From JARRJS01 sp037388885 (GTDB lineage: Bacteria; Gemmatimonadota; Gemmatimonadetes; Longimicrobiales; RSA9): 64,000 bases of DNA. Shown here one piece after another: positions 7,202 through 16,811 of the stretch. The DNA is taken from NCBI GenBank assembly GCA_037388885.1, contig JARRJS010000003.1, positions 1 to 64,000 on the forward strand, in the 5' to 3' direction. The notes beneath the pieces are model-generated. The model ran no database searches. It was not told where the DNA came from and saw nothing but the letters and a program-made list of their open reading frames with translations. Both the position numbers and the translations under genes were made by a program. How positions within the stretch are numbered: position 1 is the first letter of the stretch; each line of letters opens with the position of its first letter.

Positions 7202-8821
7202 TTGAGGAGTTGGTATCAGAGGGCTTCTGGGATCGGGGAGGGAAGCGCGACCTACGGGGCCGGGCCGCGTCCACCGTTCGCCGCGGCCGTCGTGCTGGTG
7301 CTGGCCGCGCTGACTTTCGGCCTGCACATGATCGTGCTGGCCGTGACGCCATACGGCATCCATCGCGATGCGTTCCTCTATTTCGCGATGGGCGACCATC
7401 TGCGCCTGTGGCACATGGATTTCCCGCCGCTCATCGCGATCATGGGGAACATCCAGACCGCGATCTTCGGGCACACGCTCGCGGCGGCGCGTGTCTTCCC
7501 GGCTTTGGAGGGGTGCGCCCTCCTCATCACGGCCGCCCTCATCGCTCGCGAGCTGGGCGGCGGCCGCTTCGCCCAAGGCCTCGCCGCGCTGCCCATGTTC
7601 ACGGCCGGCATCTTCCTGCGGCCCGCCAACCTGTTCCAGCCCGTCGTGCTGGACCAACTCTGGTGGACGCTGGCGCTACTCTTCCTGGCCCGTGCGGCCC
7701 GGGCCGATGCCGACGGCGATCCCCGCGCGGGGCGCAATGCCTGGCTCGCGTTCGGCGTGGCCATGGGTCTCGGCTTGCTGACCAAGTTCAGCATCCTGTT
7801 CATCGGGTTGGCGATCCTGGGCGCGTTGCTGGTCACACGGCTGCGGCGCTCGCTCGCCACCCCCTGGCCCTGGGCCGCGGCCGTGATCGCGTTCGCGATC
7901 GGCAGTCCGAGCATCGTCGGGCAGATCAACCTCGGCTTCCCGGTCGTCGGCCAGATGCACTCCCTCAACGCTTCCCAGCTCGTCCACGTGTCGTACGCCT
8001 CGTTCGTGCTCGGGCAGCCACTGATGACGGGGCCCATCGCCTGGCTGGTCTCCATCGCGGGCGCCGCCGCACTCCTCGCCTGGGGACCCCTGCGACCGTA
8101 CCGCGTACTCGGGTTCGCCTGCATCTTCGCCTTCCTCCTGCTCATGGTGCTACACGGCAAGGCGTATTACGTCGGACCGATCTACCCCACCCTGTTCGCG
8201 GCGGGAGCGGTCTGGCTCGACGGCGCGGCGCTCACCCGCGTACCGTCAGTGCCGCGGGTATTCCGCTGGGGCGTCGTCGCGGGGATGATCGCCATAGGCG
8301 CGCTCGGCCTGCCCATCACCCTGCCCATCCTCTCCCCGGAACACACGGCCGCCTACATCGTCCGACTGGGCGCCGAGGCGGTCAATGAAACCAACTGGGG
8401 CGGAACCGACCTGATCCCGCAGGACTTCGCCGACCAGCTCGGCTGGGAACGGCAGACGGAGACCGTCGCCCGCGTGTATGACTCGCTGTCGCCCGCCGAT
8501 CAGAGGCAGACGGTGATCGGCGCGGACAACTACGGGGAGGCGGGAGCGCTGGAGTTCTTCGGGGCCCAGTACCACCTGCCACCGGTCGTCTGCGGTTGCG
8601 GCTCGTACTGGTACTTCGGCCCCGGTACGCGTCCGGGCAACGTGCTCATCGACGTGGGCAGCGATTCAGCCGAGATCGGGTCAATCTGGCGGGACGTCCG
8701 ACTCGCCGCGCGCATCCGCAGCCCCTGGTCGGTGATGGAAGAGCGCGACGTGCCCGTCTGGATCGCGCGCGATCCGCGGATCACGCTGCAGCAGGCGTGG
8801 CCCACCATTCAGGGCAGGTGA
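7202..8821 (+). CDS. GT39/ArnT-like membrane glycosyltransferase
   Basis: About 539 residues with an N-terminal membrane segment, then HRDAFLYFAMGDHL and WHMDFPPLIA. An acidic residue in the first periplasmic loop is the hallmark of PMT/ArnT-type dolichol- or polyprenyl-phosphate-sugar transferases. About nine further hydrophobic segments follow, and a C-terminal soluble part from about residue 385. It would transfer a sugar from a lipid-phosphate donor on the outer face of the inner membrane. I use a TTG start at 7202, since no ATG occurs before the first membrane segment; the exact start is uncertain. Confidence 0.75.
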   Translation: MRSWYQRASGIGEGSATYGAGPRPPFAAAVVLVLAALTFGLHMIVLAVTPYGIHRDAFLYFAMGDHLRLWHMDFPPLIAIMGNIQTAIFGHTLAAARVFPALEGCALLITAALIARELGGGRFAQGLAALPMFTAGIFLRPANLFQPVVLDQLWWTLALLFLARAARADADGDPRAGRNAWLAFGVAMGLGLLTKFSILFIGLAILGALLVTRLRRSLATPWPWAAAVIAFAIGSPSIVGQINLGFPVVGQMHSLNASQLVHVSYASFVLGQPLMTGPIAWLVSIAGAAALLAWGPLRPYRVLGFACIFAFLLLMVLHGKAYYVGPIYPTLFAAGAVWLDGAALTRVPSVPRVFRWGVVAGMIAIGALGLPITLPILSPEHTAAYIVRLGAEAVNETNWGGTDLIPQDFADQLGWERQTETVARVYDSLSPADQRQTVIGADNYGEAGALEFFGAQYHLPPVVCGCGSYWYFGPGTRPGNVLIDVGSDSAEIGSIWRDVRLAARIRSPWSVMEERDVPVWIARDPRITLQQAWPTIQGR

Positions 8822-8846
8822 TTCCCGGTGGCCGGTGAGCTCCTGG

Positions 8847-11489
8847 TCATGGACCGGTCCGACCGCTCTGGCTCCGAGGGCCGCCCCGCATCAGCTCCCG
8901 GAACAGGGGGTCCGAGCGGATCCGGTCGAAGGCGGGGTCCACCCGTAGCCAGTCCCGCGTGATCGGCGAATAGCCTTCCAGCATGGGGCGGAGCTGGGTG
9001 GTGGCCCTTTCCGCGTCGCCGGCCATTCCGGCGAGCCGGGCGTAAGCGATGGCGTTAATGGCGCCGGGGTGAAAGTCCCAGTACGTGTTGCGGATGGCGA
9101 TGCTCGAATCCGCCTGCGCCAGCGCGCCCTCTCGGTCGCCCAGCAGGAAATCCGCGTAGGCGAGGCGCATGCGCAACCGCTCAGCCTGCGGTTGGCCGTC
9201 GACGAGGGAACGCAACAGGGCATGCGCCGAATCGGCCATGGCCATGGCGCGCGCAGAATCGCCCCGGCTCCATTCTTCGAGCGCGCATGCGACGAGCCGG
9301 TTCTGGGGCAGACGGGGGGAGTCGAGCCGGGGGAGTCCGGCCTCGGTCGCACCCGGATCACGGCAGATCCGAAGGGCCAGCGAATCGTCGATCAACCAAC
9401 CCTGTAGGTCCCAGTCGAGGGCGAACCCGACGGTGGCGGAACGCAGGCGTGGCGACTCGATGTTCGATGTCAGCGCGCGCGCCGAATCCAGCGAACCCCG
9501 GGCTACCTGGATCATGGGGCCAACCATCATGGCCCACGCAACCCCCTGTTGAATCGCGAGGGGGCGGGCCTCCACGTCACGGCTCCACGCTTCGTCGAGT
9601 CGATGCTGCCAGAGAAGGATATGGGACAGCCGGGACACGGCGGATGCGTTCAGCCGGTCCAGCGCGGTCCCCCGCCGTGCCTCGACGAGGGCGCTGTCGA
9701 TTTGGCCAGCACTCCACAGAACGGATGCAAGGAAATGCACGATGTCCGCGTCCCCCGGGGCCAACGCACGCGCACGATGGAAATAGATGAGGGCGGAATC
9801 CAGGTCGTGCGTCACGGAGCGGTGGAAGAGTCCCATCTCCATCTGGCTGCGCGCGTACCCGGGGGCATTACGGACTGCAGCCGTCGCCAGGCGGTACCCC
9901 TCCGCGCTGTCAGCTGCCGACGCCCCCGACGCTGAGTAGCGGAGAATCGCGCCCTCCGCCAGCAGAGCGAGCGCCGGTGCAAAGGTCGAATCCAGCACGA
10001 TGGCTTCTTGCAGTCGTGCCCTGCGTCGCTCCTCTCCTGGCTCCCGCAGGGCCCGCAGATAGGCCTCGTACGCCGCCGGATTGGCGCGCGGCGGCGTCAG
10101 GTGGGCCCTCGCCGCCTCTCCGATCGTGAGATCGAGTGCGTCGACGACGCGCCGTGCGATCGTACTCTCGACTCGTGCCAGGTTCGCGGCGCTGACGGCG
10201 ATGGGGCCCCCATCCCAGAACCGGATCTGTGTGCCGTTGGCGCCGAACAGCTCCGGCCGCACTTCGATCCGGTCTGCTGCCGTGTCGCGCTCCACGACCG
10301 CGCGAATGACATAGTCGGCGCCCAACCGTTCCGCGATCATCGGTGCAGGCGCGTTGCTGAGGCCTTTGGCGGCGCTGGTCACATCCCCTACGACGTCGAT
10401 GCCATCGACGACGGCGAGGCGGTCACGGGTCGCGATCGTGATACCGGCCGCGATGGCGTCCACGTCGTCGCCGACCGGGCGGAACGGAAGAACCGCGATG
10501 GTGGCATGTGCCGAGGACGATGGTCCCGGTCCGGGTCGCAGCCAGACAAGCGCGGTCAGTGCACCGGCGATGATGAGCGGCGCCGCGAGCCATCTCCATC
10601 GTCTCCTCGGTTCTTTCGTCGGGACGGCGGCCGCGACATGAGTCCCGGCACTGGCCGCATCGAGATCGGCGGCCATCTCTGCGGCCGTCCCGTATCGGTC
10701 TGCAGGAAGCTGGGCCAGGGCCCGGTCGAGCACCGGCTGCAGGGCCTCCGCGGCGGGCCGACCGACCGTGATGGAAGGAGGACCACCCGCCAGGGCCCGG
10801 GACACGATGGCCATGGCCGACGGCCCGTCGTACGGCGGCCGGCCCGCGAGCATCTCGTAGAGGACGCAGCCGAGGGAATAGATATCGGTCCGGTGGTCGA
10901 GCGTGCTCTCTCCGGTGGCCTGCTCCGGGCTCATGTAGCGGGGCGTCCCGGTCGTCATGCCCGTCGCCGTAAGTCTCTGCCCGTCGCTGCCTTCTACCAT
11001 CCGTGCGATGCCGAAATCCACGACGAGGGCATGTCCCTCCTGGAGGAGAATGTTCTCAGGCTTGATGTCTCTGTGAACGATGCCCTGGCGGTGCGCGTAA
11101 TCCAGCGCGTCCGCCACCTCCGCCGCGATTCCAATCGCGTCCGCCAGGGGAAGCTGTCCCTCGCGGTCGATCCGGGTCCGGACGGAGTCGCCTTCGATGA
11201 AGGGCATGGCGTACCATGGGCGGACCGGTGGGCCGACGATCTCACCGGAATCGATCACGGACAGGATGTGTGGATGAGTGAGGCGGGCCGCGAGCCGGAT
11301 CTCCCGGTTGAACCGATCGTAGCCGACGGCGGCCGCGACCGCAGGGTCGAGCACCTTGATGGCTACGTTCCGACCATGCCTTGGGTCGGTTGCGAGGAAC
11401 ACGACCGCCATCCCGCCGCGTCCGATCTCGCGGAGGACCTCGTATCGGTCGGCCAATCCGGTCCGGATCTCTTCGAACAACGGGCTCAA
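8847..11489 (-). CDS. Serine/threonine protein kinase with membrane anchor and TPR-like C-terminus
   Basis: 880 residues from a TTG at 11489 with GGGAG eight bases upstream. The frame is open to 11792, but that extension overlaps the divergent gene at 11630 and has no kinase features. The kinase domain is at about 16-280: glycine loop GRGGMA (23-28), Lys45, HRDIKPEN (Asp141), DFG, and SPE in place of APE. One membrane segment follows near 300 (WLAAPLIIAGALTALVWL). After it come a TolB/FlgO-like segment (VLPFRPVGDDVDAIAAGI) and a long helical-repeat region with repeated LALL, ARALAPGDADIVH and Asp-Ser-Ala elements. The kinase is cytoplasmic and the repeats lie outside the membrane, so it probably transmits an envelope signal. 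Confidence 0.88.
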   Translation of the reverse strand: MSPLFEEIRTGLADRYEVLREIGRGGMAVVFLATDPRHGRNVAIKVLDPAVAAAVGYDRFNREIRLAARLTHPHILSVIDSGEIVGPPVRPWYAMPFIEGDSVRTRIDREGQLPLADAIGIAAEVADALDYAHRQGIVHRDIKPENILLQEGHALVVDFGIARMVEGSDGQRLTATGMTTGTPRYMSPEQATGESTLDHRTDIYSLGCVLYEMLAGRPPYDGPSAMAIVSRALAGGPPSITVGRPAAEALQPVLDRALAQLPADRYGTAAEMAADLDAASAGTHVAAAVPTKEPRRRWRWLAAPLIIAGALTALVWLRPGPGPSSSAHATIAVLPFRPVGDDVDAIAAGITIATRDRLAVVDGIDVVGDVTSAAKGLSNAPAPMIAERLGADYVIRAVVERDTAADRIEVRPELFGANGTQIRFWDGGPIAVSAANLARVESTIARRVVDALDLTIGEAARAHLTPPRANPAAYEAYLRALREPGEERRRARLQEAIVLDSTFAPALALLAEGAILRYSASGASAADSAEGYRLATAAVRNAPGYARSQMEMGLFHRSVTHDLDSALIYFHRARALAPGDADIVHFLASVLWSAGQIDSALVEARRGTALDRLNASAVSRLSHILLWQHRLDEAWSRDVEARPLAIQQGVAWAMMVGPMIQVARGSLDSARALTSNIESPRLRSATVGFALDWDLQGWLIDDSLALRICRDPGATEAGLPRLDSPRLPQNRLVACALEEWSRGDSARAMAMADSAHALLRSLVDGQPQAERLRMRLAYADFLLGDREGALAQADSSIAIRNTYWDFHPGAINAIAYARLAGMAGDAERATTQLRPMLEGYSPITRDWLRVDPAFDRIRSDPLFRELMRGGPRSQSGRTGP

Positions 11490-11629
11490 GGTGACCGTCT
11501 CCCGGAGGACGCTGGAAGATGCGCGGAAACGACGATGTATCCAGTATAGATCAAGATCCCCGAAGAAAATAGGAGATCGAAACGGGTCCGACGTTTCGAG
11601 TTCAGGGTGTAGGAGTAACCTCGCAGGGG

Positions 11630-12436
11630 ATGCGAATCGTGAGCAGACGAGTGCGGTCCATATTGAACGCCGCAGGGTCCTTCGCGCGCGAATTTCGGAG
11701 GCACCTGAAGTGGATCTGGATGGAGCATGGAACGTGGGCGACCCTGTGGACGGCGTTCGGGTTCGGGGTCCTTGTTGCCTGGCCCCCCACATGGGTCACG
11801 GCGGCCACACTGGTGGGTCTGAGCGCCGTGGCGGCAGCGAAGGTCCTGGCCGTGCGGGTGCACAGGGGCCAGGTCAGCGGGTGGGTTCCCATGGGTTGCC
11901 TGCTCACAGCATGCGCCGCGCTTATTCCTCTACTGCGTTCGGCCCCGTATTTCGTCATTGCAGCGGGCGCGGCCGGGGCCTTGTTCCTCGCCGTGTATTT
12001 CCGGGCGTCACGGTCGCCACAGTGGACGCGCACCCTACCCGTAGAGCTCATGGGTGTGGTTCTCATGTCCGCCGCCGCAGGGCTTTCTGTTCTATCATCG
12101 CGACCGGACGCCACGCGCGAGGCGGCACTCGTGTGGGGCCTGTCGGCCGCGCTCTTCGTGCCCGGCGTGCCGAGGGCCAAGCTCCTGAAGGCACGAACAG
12201 CCGGTTTGCGGGTCTTGCTGCTGGGCGCGGCCCTGGTGGGCGTGGCTGCGTTCTTCCTGCTGGCACTCTGTGGCCTGGTTCCGTGGTGGGGTGCTCTCGC
12301 CGGACTCGTCTTCGTGGGCGACACGCACGCTGCCATACGGTTGCCCCACGTCAAGACCAGGCGCTTGGGCATGGTCCTGATGCTGCGCAACGTGGCCGCT
12401 ACGCTGCTGGCGGGGCTCGCCTGGCGGTCGTTCTGA
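11630..12436 (+). CDS. YwiC-like integral membrane protein
   Basis: 268 residues with about eight hydrophobic helices. Residues 25-40 carry WIWMEHGTWATLW, which resembles the REHGAW signature of the YwiC-like family; function unknown. The ATG follows AGGAG at a distance and CAGGGG directly. It is divergent from the kinase gene (140-base gap) and converges with the DUF4249-type gene. Confidence 0.75.
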   Translation: MRIVSRRVRSILNAAGSFAREFRRHLKWIWMEHGTWATLWTAFGFGVLVAWPPTWVTAATLVGLSAVAAAKVLAVRVHRGQVSGWVPMGCLLTACAALIPLLRSAPYFVIAAGAAGALFLAVYFRASRSPQWTRTLPVELMGVVLMSAAAGLSVLSSRPDATREAALVWGLSAALFVPGVPRAKLLKARTAGLRVLLLGAALVGVAAFFLLALCGLVPWWGALAGLVFVGDTHAAIRLPHVKTRRLGMVLMLRNVAATLLAGLAWRSF

Positions 12437-12447
12437 CCCGGAAAGCC

Positions 12448-13524
12448 TCAAGGCGACGTCTCGGAAGCCCGCACCACGCAGTTGAACCATTCGAGCGGTG
12501 CGTCGGGCTGGTCGTCCACGCAGACGACGGTGTACGGCGTGGCGGAAACGGCCACGATGCCGAAGACGCCCGTCGCGCCATCCAGGCCGGGGCCGGCGGC
12601 GGAGCGGACCACTTCGTCGCCGGCGAGGACGTCTTCGAGGTAGCGGTCGTAGTTGGCGTCGGCGGCCACCAGCAGCAACGAGATGGCGGCGGAGTCCCAC
12701 AGCATCACGGGGAGAGGCTCGCACCGGATCTGGGTCACGTCCAGTTTCAGCGGGCCGTAGGTCGGCCCACGCGTCTCCGATCCGCGGGCACCCAGCGAGC
12801 AGTCCGTCGTCGTGTCCGCCGGGTAGCCGCGCTGGAGCGCGAAAACGCTGTCCACGCGCGCGAACGCCTGGACCCGGCGGGCGGTGGTGCCGGGTGCCAG
12901 CTCCATGTCGATGGTGAGAATCGGGGCGGCGTACGGTGCCGGCGTGCCGCCGGCCGCCTCGGGCGCGGCGCGCCAGGCCACGGGGCCGTGGGCGCCCCGC
13001 TCCGGCGATGCCAGCCACGCGGGCTCCGGCGCCACGGCCTCGCCCGTGATGGTGTCGCCCGAGGGCAGCTCGATGTGCAGCCGATAATGGGCACCCGACC
13101 GCACCGGGGCCGGCAGCAAGCCGGTGTAGCAGCCAGCCATGGGCGCGGGCGTGTAGCTCGTGTCCGTCGACGGCACCCGGAAACAGTCGGGGAGGCCGTT
13201 GGTGGGGTGTTCCGGCAGCTCGGTGGAGCCTTCGTCGCTCTCCACCGCCACGCGGGCGCCCGAGACCGGCACCGGGGCCAAGCCGTGTTCGGGGATGCGG
13301 AGCAGCGAGACGGCGGCGGTGTCGGAGTCCACCCGCAGGATCGAGCTCACCATGATCGTCGCACCGCCGGGGGCCGTGGGCACGTCCAGTTCGACGCAGC
13401 CGGCGAGGGCCAAGGCGGCGAGAGCGGTGACAACGGTTGGGGCGGTGGTGGGCCTCGCGAAGCTCCGGAGACGCCGACCGACGGGGTCCGCAGGAATGGT
13501 CGTCGTCGCACTCAGAATGCCCAT
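12448..13524 (-). CDS. DUF4249-type lipoprotein, partner of the TonB receptor
   Basis: 358 residues from the ATG at 13524, overlapping the last 13 bases of the receptor gene; the frame is open well upstream but only as a shadow of the receptor. A membrane-anchoring signal with lipobox ALAGC is preceded by an unusually long 40-residue N-terminus. The mature part begins VELDVPTAPGGATIMVSSILRVDSD and is rich in beta strands. DUF4249 proteins are typically encoded next to TonB receptors with a carboxypeptidase-like N-domain, as here, and probably act as an outer-membrane partner. Function is not known. Confidence 0.65.
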   Translation of the reverse strand: MGILSATTTIPADPVGRRLRSFARPTTAPTVVTALAALALAGCVELDVPTAPGGATIMVSSILRVDSDTAAVSLLRIPEHGLAPVPVSGARVAVESDEGSTELPEHPTNGLPDCFRVPSTDTSYTPAPMAGCYTGLLPAPVRSGAHYRLHIELPSGDTITGEAVAPEPAWLASPERGAHGPVAWRAAPEAAGGTPAPYAAPILTIDMELAPGTTARRVQAFARVDSVFALQRGYPADTTTDCSLGARGSETRGPTYGPLKLDVTQIRCEPLPVMLWDSAAISLLLVAADANYDRYLEDVLAGDEVVRSAAGPGLDGATGVFGIVAVSATPYTVVCVDDQPDAPLEWFNCVVRASETSP

Positions 13525-15833
13525 TCGAGCCCCACGGTGATGATGAGCGGGAGCTGGTGCGTCTCGGAAACGCGTGACCCGTCGGCGTACTGCTTGGCGG
13601 ACGCGACGTTGCCGATGTCGGCGACGTTGATGAGCTGGACGTACGGCCACAGCTCGGTGCGCCGGCCGAAGATCTGGCGTTCGACGTGGGTGCGGCCGCC
13701 CAGATCCACGCGCAGGTAAGGCGGCAGGCGAGCGCTGTTCAGTGGCGCCAGCAGCGTTGTGGCGCTGGCCGGGGTGCTTGATATTCCGCCGATGCCCGGC
13801 ACAAAGAGGAAGTCGTACATGACGCCGTCTGCCGGCGTGTAGGGCTGGCCGGTGCCGAACGTTGCCCGCCCGCTGATGCGGATCTGCTCGGTGACGGGCA
13901 CGACCGCCATGAGGTCCGCCATGTGCCGGCGCTCGAAGCGCGGCGTGTAGCGTATGCCGTCCACCTCCCGGTACGTGTCCAGGAACGCGTACGACAGCCA
14001 AACGCCGCCACGGTCCCGCACGTGCCGCACGCTCAGCTCGAGCCCCCGCGCGCGGCCGCTGGCCGGCAGGATCGAGTCGGTGATGAGCACGGCAGTGCCG
14101 TGGGGGTCGGCGGGCAGCGGCGCCACCGAGAGGCGGTCCATGCGCTTCGTGTAGGCGTCCACGCGCACCGACGTCCGCCCGCCCTGCCAGCTCAGGCTGG
14201 CGACGGCGTCCTCCGCCTCCGCCACGCCCACCGCCACCGGCGCCGGGCGCAGCAGGTCGTAGGCCATGTAATTGGTGGCCACGGCCTCCTCGTTCCGGAT
14301 GCTGTGCAGCGCCTGGCCATAGCGGCCGCCGCCGGCGGACAGCTCGAAGCCGGCGGGGAGCCGGACGCGGGCGGCGACGCGGGGGCCGACGACGCGGCCG
14401 ACGCGGCCGGCATCCAGGACCCGGACACCGGCCCGGAGCGCCAGCCCGGCCACGGGTTCCCACTCGTCCTCGATCCAGGCGGCCGTCGTGGAAGGGCTCT
14501 CGTGCACCACCAGCCGCGGCAGGTACTCCTCGTACAACCCCTCCGGCGGATCGTCGACGCGGTCCGAGTCGTAGTCCATGCGGTAGGCGTCACGCTGCGC
14601 GCCCGCGTGGACGAGGTGCCGGCGGGCATGAAGCGTCAGCTCGAGGGAGGCGAACGCGTCGCCCATGTCGCCGTCCGCGCGGCTGGTCTGCACCAGGTTG
14701 GATGCGGTCGCGTCGCGCCAGCGCGTGGACAGGCCGGAGACGAAGCCCGTGTAGCCGACGCGCGTCTCGGCCACCACGGCGGCGCCGATGGGCTGCCGCC
14801 ATGTCAGTGCCGCCACGCGCGAGCCCCAGCCCCAACGGTAGCGGATGTGGCGCGAGAAGGTGCGTCCGATGGACAGCCAGTCGTGGTCGGCGAACACGAG
14901 GAGGTCGACGCCGCCGTAGCGGCCAAGGTCGTGTGTCGCCGTGAGCAGGAAGTCCCGGAACTCGGGCGTGATCGACTGCGGCAGCATGCCGCCCTGCCCG
15001 CCTGCTGCCGTAAAGCCGCCGCCCGTAAAGCCCACGTATGTCTGTCGCGCGGAGACCAAGAAGCTGCCATTGCCGCCCGGGAGCGGGCCGTCCACCTCGG
15101 CATGCGACGACATGAGCCCGAATGCGCCCCGACCGTGATAACCGCCTCGACCACCCTTGCGCGTGCGCATGTTCACGACGCTCGAAAGCCGGTCCCCGAC
15201 CCGCGCCGGCATGGCGCCGGGCAGCACGTCCACGGACTCGATGGCGTCGCCCGCGAACGCGCCGAACAGGCCGCCGATGTGGTACGGGTTGAAGACCGGC
15301 ACACCGTCCAGCGTGACCAGCGTCTGGTCCGGGGCACCGCCGCGGACATAGAGAGCGCTCGAGTAGTCGGACACGGGCGTCACGGACGGGGTGATCTGGG
15401 CCGCCCGCAACGCGTCCACCTCCACCAGGGCCGGCACCAGGCGGAGCGTCTCGCCCGCCAGGCGCACCGAGCCGGGGGCGGCGATGGCGTCGGTGCGGGG
15501 TGCCGCACGCACGTACAGGGCGCCGAGGCCCACCGGCTCGGGGTGAAGGGAGAAGTCGATCTGCGCGGCGTCCCCGTCGCCCAGGTCCACGTCCTGCTGG
15601 GTAGCGGCGTAGCCCAGGGCGCTGGCACGGATCCGCCACCGCCCGGCCGGTAGCCCGGCCAGAATGTAGTAGCCGCCCGCGTCGGCCGATACGCGCCAGT
15701 CGGTGCCCACCACCTCCACCGTTGCATACGCGATAGGGTCGCCGGTGGAATCGGCACGAACGGCGCCGCGCACGAGGGCCGCGTCGGCGGGTGGCGAGGC
15801 CAGGACGAAGAGGAGGAGGATTCCGTGCAGCAC
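13512..15833 (-). CDS. TonB-dependent outer-membrane receptor with carboxypeptidase-like regulatory domain
   Basis: 773 residues. Signal peptide (MLHGILLLFVLASPPADA), then a carboxypeptidase-regulatory-like beta sandwich at about 20-105 (VRGAVRADSTGDPIAYATVEVVG). The plug domain is at about 115-235 (LVTLDGVPVFNPYHIGGLFGAF), and the rest forms the beta barrel ending in Phe (VGLEWAF). It imports an unknown ligand using TonB energy. It is the first gene of a leftward two-gene operon with the DUF4249-type lipoprotein. Confidence 0.88.
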   Translation of the reverse strand: MLHGILLLFVLASPPADAALVRGAVRADSTGDPIAYATVEVVGTDWRVSADAGGYYILAGLPAGRWRIRASALGYAATQQDVDLGDGDAAQIDFSLHPEPVGLGALYVRAAPRTDAIAAPGSVRLAGETLRLVPALVEVDALRAAQITPSVTPVSDYSSALYVRGGAPDQTLVTLDGVPVFNPYHIGGLFGAFAGDAIESVDVLPGAMPARVGDRLSSVVNMRTRKGGRGGYHGRGAFGLMSSHAEVDGPLPGGNGSFLVSARQTYVGFTGGGFTAAGGQGGMLPQSITPEFRDFLLTATHDLGRYGGVDLLVFADHDWLSIGRTFSRHIRYRWGWGSRVAALTWRQPIGAAVVAETRVGYTGFVSGLSTRWRDATASNLVQTSRADGDMGDAFASLELTLHARRHLVHAGAQRDAYRMDYDSDRVDDPPEGLYEEYLPRLVVHESPSTTAAWIEDEWEPVAGLALRAGVRVLDAGRVGRVVGPRVAARVRLPAGFELSAGGGRYGQALHSIRNEEAVATNYMAYDLLRPAPVAVGVAEAEDAVASLSWQGGRTSVRVDAYTKRMDRLSVAPLPADPHGTAVLITDSILPASGRARGLELSVRHVRDRGGVWLSYAFLDTYREVDGIRYTPRFERRHMADLMAVVPVTEQIRISGRATFGTGQPYTPADGVMYDFLFVPGIGGISSTPASATTLLAPLNSARLPPYLRVDLGGRTHVERQIFGRRTELWPYVQLINVADIGNVASAKQYADGSRVSETHQLPLIITVGLEWAF

Positions 15834-16051
15834 GGCGCGACCTCCGGTTGCGGTCCTCCCCGGGCGGTCGCCGGGAGGGTAGAGAGATCAACGGTACATC
15901 GACCCCGGGCAGGCCCGCAAGCTTCACCGTCTGACGGGCTGGCAGCGCTCCGGTACGGGAGTTCCGCGTCTGCGTGCCGTCGACTCTCGCTTGCGCCTAC
16001 GGATCGCCCGGGTCGGGAAGGCCCGGGGCTCCGTTGGCCGCCGGCGGCCGA

Positions 16052-16525
16052 TCATGCCGAAGGCGCGTACTCGATCGGCAGGCTCATCGTAATCGCCTGG
16101 AGCTTCCGCATCGTCTCGATGTAGCGGCCGAAGTAGATGGCGGAAAGCCGCGTCTGGAGTGCGTAGCCCATCCGTACGTCCCGGTCCATCAGGTCCTTCA
16201 GGGCGGCGCTCTCGATCCTGAGAAGCTCGGAGTCCTTGGCACACTGCGCCGTCAGCGTGTACGCGTCTCGTTGAAAGCACGCGCAGGAGCCGAACATATC
16301 CCCCGGTCCCAGCTGATCGATCAGGACGGTGAAGCCACCTGTGCCGGGCAGATGGAGCGTCACCTCGCCGTCGAGCACGGTGTAAAGATGATTGGCCTTC
16401 GCGCCCCGCTGGTACACCATCGCGCCGGCAGGGAACCGCACCCGCTCGGCTCGCTCGCTGATGGCGTGGACCTGCTCCGGGCGCAGGAAACTGAACACGT
16501 CGTGGGCAACGAGTCGTTCCGACAT
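16052..16525 (-). CDS. Cyclic-nucleotide-binding domain protein without DNA-binding domain
   Basis: 157 residues, essentially one CRP/FNR-type beta barrel (about 10-125: VRFPAGAMVYQRGAKANHLYTVLDGEVTLHL, GPGDMFGSC) plus a short C-helix. There is no winged-helix domain after it, so it is not a transcription factor on its own and may be a small sensor or scaffold. The start at 16525 is supported by AAGGAGG seven bases upstream. In the phosphate-binding cassette the segment FGSCACFQRD lacks the RxA(A/S) arginine of true cAMP binders, so cAMP binding is doubtful. Confidence 0.8.
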   Translation of the reverse strand: MSERLVAHDVFSFLRPEQVHAISERAERVRFPAGAMVYQRGAKANHLYTVLDGEVTLHLPGTGGFTVLIDQLGPGDMFGSCACFQRDAYTLTAQCAKDSELLRIESAALKDLMDRDVRMGYALQTRLSAIYFGRYIETMRKLQAITMSLPIEYAPSA

Positions 16526-16811
16526 GGTCGTCCTCCTTGGGTGGCGTCACTGCACAGGACGGCATCGGATTCCGGGGCCGAGACCGGGCGTTGCACCGGA
16601 TCCGTGGATGCGGTCGCCTGCAACACGCTTCCATCGAACCGCACCGCGATCTGGGGATCGCCCTCGACCATGAGGTGGGAGTCTCGCCCCAATACATCAT
16701 ACGCGAGTGGTCAGACTGGAGGAAGAGGGGGCGGAGCGGGCCCCCGGTCCTTCGTTCAGAAAGAGCGCCCTGGGCGGGGCCGCCCCCGCGTTGTTTGAAG
16801 CCTGGAAACGT

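Noticed and set aside
11490..11792. N-terminal extension of the Ser/Thr kinase
   Set aside because: It overlaps the divergent YwiC-like gene and encodes no kinase feature; the TTG at 11489 has a ribosome-binding site.
13525..14463. N-terminal extension of the DUF4249-type protein
   Set aside because: It lies inside the receptor gene and is Arg/Pro-rich shadow; a lipobox follows the start at 13524.
13923..15653. 576-codon open frame antisense to the TonB receptor
   Set aside because: Low-complexity Arg/His/Gly product, opposite a well-supported receptor gene.
16526..16692. Open frame before the cNMP-domain gene (VEGDPQIAVRFDGSVLQA)
   Set aside because: It reads plausibly for about 30 residues, then continues in the wrong frame across the cNMP gene; no start signal or family match, so not called.
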